Below, one piece after another: positions 59,455 to 64,000 of a stretch of DNA of 64,000 nt. A program made the position numbers and the translations under genes. Every line of letters begins with the position of its first letter. Position 1 is the stretch's first letter. The notes under the pieces are model-generated. The model saw only the letters and a list, made by a program, of their open reading frames with translations. It had not been told where the DNA came from and made no database searches. Source of the DNA: Paenibacillus tyrphae. Lineage in GTDB: Bacteria; Bacillota; Bacilli; Paenibacillales; NBRC-103111. The stretch covers positions 62,001 through 126,000 of the forward strand of contig NZ_JAMZAW010000019.1 in NCBI RefSeq assembly GCF_024158745.1. The letters are read 5' to 3'.

Positions 59455-60811
59455 GATCCAGGTACCGGTTGACCGCCGTCCAAGCCAACTGACCGACGGG
59501 AACGTCCACGATGTCGATCCCGCCGGCCGCCATCTCGGCAGCGACCGTTTGCCGGTCGACGGCAAACTTGTGCGCCACGCTTTTGACATAGGCTTGGCGC
59601 CTGTCCGCCGTCTCGGCCGATGCCCACCCCTGCAGCACTTCGTCCCGCAGCCCGAGCAGCAAAATCCGGTGCTGCCGCTTCAGCCGCATCAGCAGCGGAC
59701 GCAACCCCTCCTCGAACATATAATTGTCCATATCGGAGAACAGGACGGTCAGGCTCCGCTTCTTTTGTACGCGCAGCAGATGCTGCAAAGCCGTGCTGTA
59801 ACTGGCCTCCACGAAGTCGCTCTGCAGGTTGTAGACCGCCGCCGTCAGCGTCTGCAGATGGAGAAGTCCGCTGTCCGGCGGCACATATGCCTTCACCCGG
59901 TTCGAGAAGGCGAGCAGTCCCACCTTATCCCCCTGCTTGAGCGCTACGGCAGCAAGCGCCAGCGCCGCTTCGAGCGACACGTCCAGCTTGGTCCGGCCGT
60001 CCAGCTCGATCCCCATCATGCGTCCGCAGTCCAGCAGGATGGTGACGACCTTGCCCCGTTCGGGGCGGAACACGTTCGTCATCAGCGTACGGGACCGCGC
60101 CGACGCTCTCCAGTTGACGAACCGCGGGTCGTCGTCGGGAACGTACTCGCGAATCGCGTGAAACTCTGAGCCGGACCGCTCCTTCCGGTAAATCCGCCTT
60201 CCATCCAGCGTCAGTTGATTTTGCATCGAAGACAGGATGCCGCGAACCCCCGACATATCGGGATAAATGCGGATCGTCTGCTCCACCTCTACGCGCGCCT
60301 GCTTCTCCCACAGCCCGATTCGCCCTCTTAGGCGGAGCCAGACCGAGTGAAAAAGATATTCTCCCCGCTCGCGGCCCAGCGTCGTGTAGCGGAGTTCCGC
60401 CGCCTTTCCTTCCCAAGCCGTCGTCAGCGGTCCTTCCGGCGACAGAAACGTCTGCGGCAGGTCGTCGGCGACCGTCAGCTTCAGTGACACCGGCTGCGAG
60501 GCTTCCGCGCGTACCGTCACCTCGAACGGGCTGCCGATATCGGCCTGCCCGGGAAGGCTGCGGCTGACGCGCAAGCTGCGCCGCCTCGGAAGCAGCGACA
60601 GATCGAGCACGCTCAGCCCGAGCAGTCCGCCGCACACAAGCCACTGCACGGCGGCTCCGGCCCCGTTCCCGGCGGCATAGCCCACGCCTACAAGAACCGC
60701 CCCTGCGCCTGTCAGCAGAGCCATGCGCGGCGTCGGCACGATCAGCCGCTTCTCAATCGCGTCAGCGAGGGACCGGAATCGTCGCCAGCGTTTCCTGGAT
60801 GAAGTGGTCAC
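59432..60811 (-). CDS. DUF58-domain protein (MoxR-associated)
   Basis: A 459-aa protein that probably starts at GTG (TTSSRKRWRRFRSLADAIEK), with GGAGGGAGAG just upstream; it overlaps the MoxR gene by 50 bases. Two membrane segments (about 30-75) are followed by a beta domain and the DUF58/vWA-like domain: GSEFHAIREYVPDDDPRFVN near residue 220, then WRASARSRTLMTNVF and VVTILLDCGRMMGIE (DxxRxM, a MIDAS-like start). DUF58 proteins work with MoxR AAA+ ATPases, perhaps as metal-dependent assembly factors. Confidence 0.9.
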   Translation of the reverse strand: MTTSSRKRWRRFRSLADAIEKRLIVPTPRMALLTGAGAVLVGVGYAAGNGAGAAVQWLVCGGLLGLSVLDLSLLPRRRSLRVSRSLPGQADIGSPFEVTVRAEASQPVSLKLTVADDLPQTFLSPEGPLTTAWEGKAAELRYTTLGRERGEYLFHSVWLRLRGRIGLWEKQARVEVEQTIRIYPDMSGVRGILSSMQNQLTLDGRRIYRKERSGSEFHAIREYVPDDDPRFVNWRASARSRTLMTNVFRPERGKVVTILLDCGRMMGIELDGRTKLDVSLEAALALAAVALKQGDKVGLLAFSNRVKAYVPPDSGLLHLQTLTAAVYNLQSDFVEASYSTALQHLLRVQKKRSLTVLFSDMDNYMFEEGLRPLLMRLKRQHRILLLGLRDEVLQGWASAETADRRQAYVKSVAHKFAVDRQTVAAEMAAGGIDIVDVPVGQLAWTAVNRYLDLKSNDSI

Positions 60812-61691
60812 CGGTCTCTCCCTCCAATTCAACCTGCGGCGTCAGCAGCAGACGGTGCCGCAGCGCCGGAACGGCTACGGTCTTGATATCGTCCGGCGTG
60901 ACGAAGCTGCGCCCGTCCAGCAGCGCCCAGGCGCGGGCCGCCGTCATGAGCGCAATCCCCGCCCGCGGGCTCGCGCCAAGCAGGAGCCGCTTGTCTTCGC
61001 GGGTTTTGCGAATGATCACGGCAATATATTCGACCAAACTGTCCTGCACGACTACCTCTTGCAGCTCCGCACGAAGCTGCTTCAACCGGTCCAGCGAGAA
61101 CGCGGCGTTCTCCTTCCTCTCCGCAGTGGCGAAGAAAGGAACGTGTTCTTTTAAAATCGCAAGCTCCGATTCCAAATTCGGGTAAGACACGGTCAGCTTG
61201 AATAAAAAACGGTCCAGCTGCGCTTCAGGCAGCGGATACGTGCCTTCGTACTCCACCGGGTTCTGCGTCGCGACGACGAAGAACGGATCGGGCAGACGGT
61301 ACGTCGTGCCCTGAATCGTCACCTGCCGCTCCTCCATCGCTTCCAGCAAGGCGGCTTGCGTTTTCGGAGGCGTACGGTTAATCTCGTCGGCCAGCAGCAG
61401 GTTCGTAAAGACCGGACCGCGGACCGTCTGGAATTCGTTGTCCTTCATATTGAAAATCACGCTGCCGGTAATGTCGCTCGGCATCATATCCGGCGTGAAC
61501 TGCACCCGGCTGAACGAACCGTCCGTCAATTCGGCAAGCGTGCGCACCATTTTCGTTTTTCCAAGCCCTGGAACCCCTTCCAGCAACACATGCCCCCCGG
61601 CCAAAAAAGCGGTCAGCAGCAGACGAATATTGTGCCGCTGTCCGATCACGCTCTTCTCCATCTGTTCCAGCAACTGCTGCAATCGGCTCAC
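60762..61691 (-). CDS. MoxR-family AAA+ ATPase
   Basis: A 309-aa protein starting at GTG, which overlaps the preceding stop as GTGA. Walker A is LLEGVPGLGKTKMVRTLA, Walker B LLLADEINRTPPKTQAALLE, sensor 1 FFVVATQNPVEYEGTYPLPE and the arginine motif ALLEAMEERQVTIQGTTYRL; the C-terminal lid includes GASPRAGIALMTAARAWALL. MoxR ATPases act as chaperones for metal-enzyme or membrane-complex assembly. It is in one operon with DUF4350, DUF4129 and DUF58 genes. Confidence 0.95.
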   Translation of the reverse strand: MSRLQQLLEQMEKSVIGQRHNIRLLLTAFLAGGHVLLEGVPGLGKTKMVRTLAELTDGSFSRVQFTPDMMPSDITGSVIFNMKDNEFQTVRGPVFTNLLLADEINRTPPKTQAALLEAMEERQVTIQGTTYRLPDPFFVVATQNPVEYEGTYPLPEAQLDRFLFKLTVSYPNLESELAILKEHVPFFATAERKENAAFSLDRLKQLRAELQEVVVQDSLVEYIAVIIRKTREDKRLLLGASPRAGIALMTAARAWALLDGRSFVTPDDIKTVAVPALRHRLLLTPQVELEGETGDHFIQETLATIPVPR

Positions 61692-62821
61692 TCCCTCTCC
61701 AATCTACGGATCACGCCATCGGCCATCCGGCTGTCTTTCTCGAACTGCTTCGGCGAATAGCTCGCCGCTTCCTCAGCGGCTTCCCAGCTTCGCATTACCG
61801 CCGCGAGCCGCTCCAGCTCCTCTTTGCTTAAATGCGGCTTGGCCGCCGCAAGCGCCTGCGTTACGGTCGCATCGAGGCGTATGCCCCACCGCTCGCGCAT
61901 GAGGCCGCGAATATATCTCGCTTGATGCGCCAGCGCTTCCCGCGCCAGCCCGCGCCGCTCGTACCATCCTGCGGCGGCGAGCAGCGTCTCGTCCCCGCGC
62001 CGTACCGTCCATTCGCGCGGCGTATAAGCCGGCCCAAAGCGCACGCCCTTCATCCAGAGCCATAGCAGCGCTCCCAGGGTCAGCTGCAGCAGCACGGCGA
62101 GCAGCCAGCCGGGATATACCGCAAACAAGCCCGGTTTTTCGTAAAGCCCGTGATGATACTCGTCGAACCACAGCCCCCTGGTCTCCGGGCTTGTCTGTAT
62201 GTACGGCCGGATCAGCTCAAAATGCGAATGCTCCAAAATGCGGTCGTTCCTCATCCACTCCGGAACGAGCAGCAGCGTCATGCTGCCCTGCCCGACTTCT
62301 GTGCGTCCGGCAATAATGCCGCGCTCATCCTTCAGCAGCGGCTTCATGCCCGGCGCTTCCTTCAGGCGGTAAGCGGATGCGACCTTCCCGTTGAGCCCCG
62401 TACCCGACTGGCCTGTCAAGTCGGTGATCGCCACAGCGCTGGAACCGTCTTCCCCTGTCTCCGCAATGGAGAATTCATCCAATTGTTCCGGAGCGTCATG
62501 AAACAGCACAAGCTCATTGCCCCCGCTTACCCATGTACGGATCTCTTCCCATTCCTTGGCCCCCAACGTATACGGTTGAATGACGATCAGCTTATGATGC
62601 CCCCCACTTGGCAGAGACCGCCAAGGCTGCTTCCAGGCTTTAACGGGTGCGCCCTGCTCCTTGAGCAGCGTAAATACCGCTTTGGTGCCGTCGCGGTCGG
62701 CGGACGTCGACAGATACGGAGGAAGATCCGGCAGATCGGGCTTCACCAGAACGTATCCGAACAGCAGAAAGGCGACGATGCTGACCGCCAAAGCGATCTG
62801 CAGCTTGTTCCGCTTAAGCAT
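61688..62821 (-). CDS. DUF4350-domain membrane protein
   Basis: A 377-aa protein with an N-terminal membrane segment (LQIALAVSIVAFLLFGYVLV), a DUF4350 outer domain (about 35-230; GTKAVFTLLKEQGAPVKAW, GGNELVLFHDAP, GQGSMTLLLVPEWMRNDRIL), a second segment (PGWLLAVLLQLTLGALLWLW) and a helical cytoplasmic tail. The domain is related to ThuA/glutamine-amidotransferase-like folds. Its ATG overlaps the DUF4129 stop by 8 bases. These genes recur together with MoxR in Paenibacillus and actinobacteria. Confidence 0.88.
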   Translation of the reverse strand: MLKRNKLQIALAVSIVAFLLFGYVLVKPDLPDLPPYLSTSADRDGTKAVFTLLKEQGAPVKAWKQPWRSLPSGGHHKLIVIQPYTLGAKEWEEIRTWVSGGNELVLFHDAPEQLDEFSIAETGEDGSSAVAITDLTGQSGTGLNGKVASAYRLKEAPGMKPLLKDERGIIAGRTEVGQGSMTLLLVPEWMRNDRILEHSHFELIRPYIQTSPETRGLWFDEYHHGLYEKPGLFAVYPGWLLAVLLQLTLGALLWLWMKGVRFGPAYTPREWTVRRGDETLLAAAGWYERRGLAREALAHQARYIRGLMRERWGIRLDATVTQALAAAKPHLSKEELERLAAVMRSWEAAEEAASYSPKQFEKDSRMADGVIRRLERE

Positions 62822-63446
62822 AACCCGCCTCCTCCCGCCGGTACGGCGCCAACAGCTCGGTCATCCGTCCGTATTCGTGCGCTCCCGCCGTACCTCCTCC
62901 GTAATAGACGAGCTCGAACAAAAAAGCGGCCTGCTTGAACGACTCGACCGCCCCCGGCTGCCGCTCGTACAGCTCCTCCGCATATTCGCGGTTCGTCTTC
63001 CACCGCTCCGCCCGCACCCATTCGCGTTCGTCCATCAGCAGAAGCATCGCCAGAAACGTCCGGCGCACCGCCTCCGGATAGTTGCCCTCCACCGCGCATT
63101 CCTCCGCTTCCCGGAGCAATGCAGCGAAGGAGCGGTCCAGCTCCGCAGCACTGCGGAACACGCTGCGCCGTCGGCTGCGGCGAAGAAGAATCAGGCTGCG
63201 CACCAACCAGACGATGGCCGCCACAAGGACGGCAAGCAGAATACCGAGCAGGACGTAGGCGAGCACCTTCGGAGTGCCGGGCGGAACGGACATGTCCGGG
63301 AACAAGTCCAGCACCTTCCGCCACATCCGCTCCAGCCACTCGATGACGGGGTTCCGTCCGTCGCCTCGCAAATACGCCGTGTATTCATCGCGTTCCAGAA
63401 TGTTTTCCAGCTGTTTTTTTTCCGTTTTCCAATCGTCGTTATTCAT
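62814..63446 (-). CDS. DUF4129-type membrane protein
   Basis: A 210-aa protein starting MNNDDWKTEKKQLENILERD (GGAGAAG 4-7 bases upstream); the ATG lies in the overlap ATGAATAA with the preceding gene. One membrane segment (VLAYVLLGILLAVLVAAIVW) separates a short outer N-terminus from a helical cytoplasmic domain with SAAELDRSFAALLREAEECA and KTNREYAEELYERQ, the DUF4129 pattern. Role unknown; part of the MoxR operon. Confidence 0.85.
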   Translation of the reverse strand: MNNDDWKTEKKQLENILERDEYTAYLRGDGRNPVIEWLERMWRKVLDLFPDMSVPPGTPKVLAYVLLGILLAVLVAAIVWLVRSLILLRRSRRRSVFRSAAELDRSFAALLREAEECAVEGNYPEAVRRTFLAMLLLMDEREWVRAERWKTNREYAEELYERQPGAVESFKQAAFLFELVYYGGGTAGAHEYGRMTELLAPYRREEAGYA

Positions 63447-64000
63447 CTTTCTTCTCCGGCTCCTTCGAACCGTTGGCATCGGCAGACTCGCTTTCCGGCG
63501 ACGGCTTCACGGAACTTCCGTCTTCCTGTCCGGCAGGCGTAGTCGTGCCCGGAGCGCGGACGGCTTCCCCGGCAGATCCGGCCCGGTCCTGCGCAGCTCC
63601 GCTCGTGTGCCCTGCTACCGCCTCTTGCGCCGCTTCGTCCGGTCGCTCTGCCCCTACAGGTTGCGCAAACCTATCCGTCTGTACAGGCTCCACAGCGTCC
63701 CCTGCCCCGGCATATGCAGAGCCGCCGGCTTGCGCGAAACCGGCTGCATATCCCGCTTCTCCCGGCTGACCGCTGTATGACCCGTACGACTGACCGGCGG
63801 CAAGCATCTGCTCCAGATCGGCTCCCTCATTGCGCACCCGCAAGTCGAAGTACGTCACCGCATAAGGAATCATATAGATCGGCGTGATCAGCAGCGTCAG
63901 CACGATGTAAATCAATTGGCCGAGCAGCGACAATTTGAATACCGCAATGAGCAGCGCGTAAGTCCCCATCATAAAAACGCTGTAAATGATTGACAAGACG
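63439..64000 (-). CDS. C-terminal part of a polytopic membrane protein, cut by the window edge
   Basis: The frame is open to the edge. The visible part has two hydrophobic segments (FMMGTYALLIAVFKLSLLGQ, then IYIVLTLLITPIYMIPYAVT) followed by YFDLRVRNEGADLEQML, an ending common in GDPD-membrane-domain/DUF975-like proteins of this operon type. A long tail rich in Ala, Gly, Pro, Glu and Asp (about 120 residues, AGQSYGSYSGQPGEAGYAAG) ends in KEPEKKDE. It is the first visible gene of the MoxR operon and overlaps the next by 8 bases. The start lies beyond the window. Confidence 0.75.
   Translation of the reverse strand, partial: VLSIIYSVFMMGTYALLIAVFKLSLLGQLIYIVLTLLITPIYMIPYAVTYFDLRVRNEGADLEQMLAAGQSYGSYSGQPGEAGYAAGFAQAGGSAYAGAGDAVEPVQTDRFAQPVGAERPDEAAQEAVAGHTSGAAQDRAGSAGEAVRAPGTTTPAGQEDGSSVKPSPESESADANGSKEPEKKDE

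Overview
The window looks like a chromosome segment of a Paenibacillus-type spore-forming Firmicute. The evidence is moderately high G+C with strong AGGAGG-type ribosome sites, sporulation regulators (Sda, a KinB-like kinase, a SpoIIM-family protein), an SLH-anchored exoprotease, many ABC sugar genes of the type common in Paenibacillus, and Firmicute riboswitches (M-box, c-di-AMP) and glycerol control (GlpP). I saw no rRNA, tRNA, CRISPR array, phage or transposase gene.

Layout. (1) 0.4-20 kb: an AraC regulator (+) faces a long minus-strand carbohydrate locus. In transcription order this is a beta-helix lyase-like protein, a solute-binding lipoprotein, an MsmX/UgpC-type ATPase, a very large solute-binding protein (986 aa), two permeases, an NHL-repeat membrane protein, a Yip1-like membrane protein, a DUF5696 protein, two more permeases and two Gfo/Idh/MocA dehydrogenases. 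Many junctions overlap by 1-8 bases. Two promoter regions of the locus carry the same pair of TGCA-containing boxes spaced exactly 33 bp plus a cre-like site. A similar pair precedes araC. (2) 20-27.5 kb: two sda paralogues with matching promoters, an orphan OhrR-type regulator, a FtsW/SpoVE protein, an M-box riboswitch ahead of a doubly frameshifted mgtC, and MarR- and TetR-controlled small operons with clear palindromic operators. (3) 27.7-45 kb: a cell-envelope region with an S8 protease with SLH anchors, two glycosyltransferase-like genes, a peptidoglycan deacetylase, two ECF sigma/anti-sigma pairs, an OatA-type O-acetyltransferase, and an amidase and M14 carboxypeptidase that share a C-terminal repeat module. 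(4) 45-51 kb: a methyltransferase, a DUF3048 lipoprotein, a KinB-like kinase, and two back-to-back divergent c-di-AMP riboswitches, each driving one small uncharacterised gene. (5) 51-57.4 kb: glycerol genes glpF-glpK-glpP with a GlpP-type leader terminator, a P-loop kinase, thioredoxin, an IDEAL-domain protein, an Rrf2 regulator and a Gln-rich coiled-coil protein. (6) 57.5-64 kb: RDD, SpoIIM-family, DUF58, MoxR, DUF4350, DUF4129 and a membrane protein cut by the window edge.

Strongest points for follow-up: the repeated 33-bp operator geometry in the sugar locus and its unusual composition; the paired c-di-AMP riboswitches with unknown targets; a roughly 265-bp nested-palindrome repeat family with two copies, each between convergent genes; the twin Sda genes with a shared promoter motif; and a small ORF with its own terminator between the M-box and the broken mgtC.
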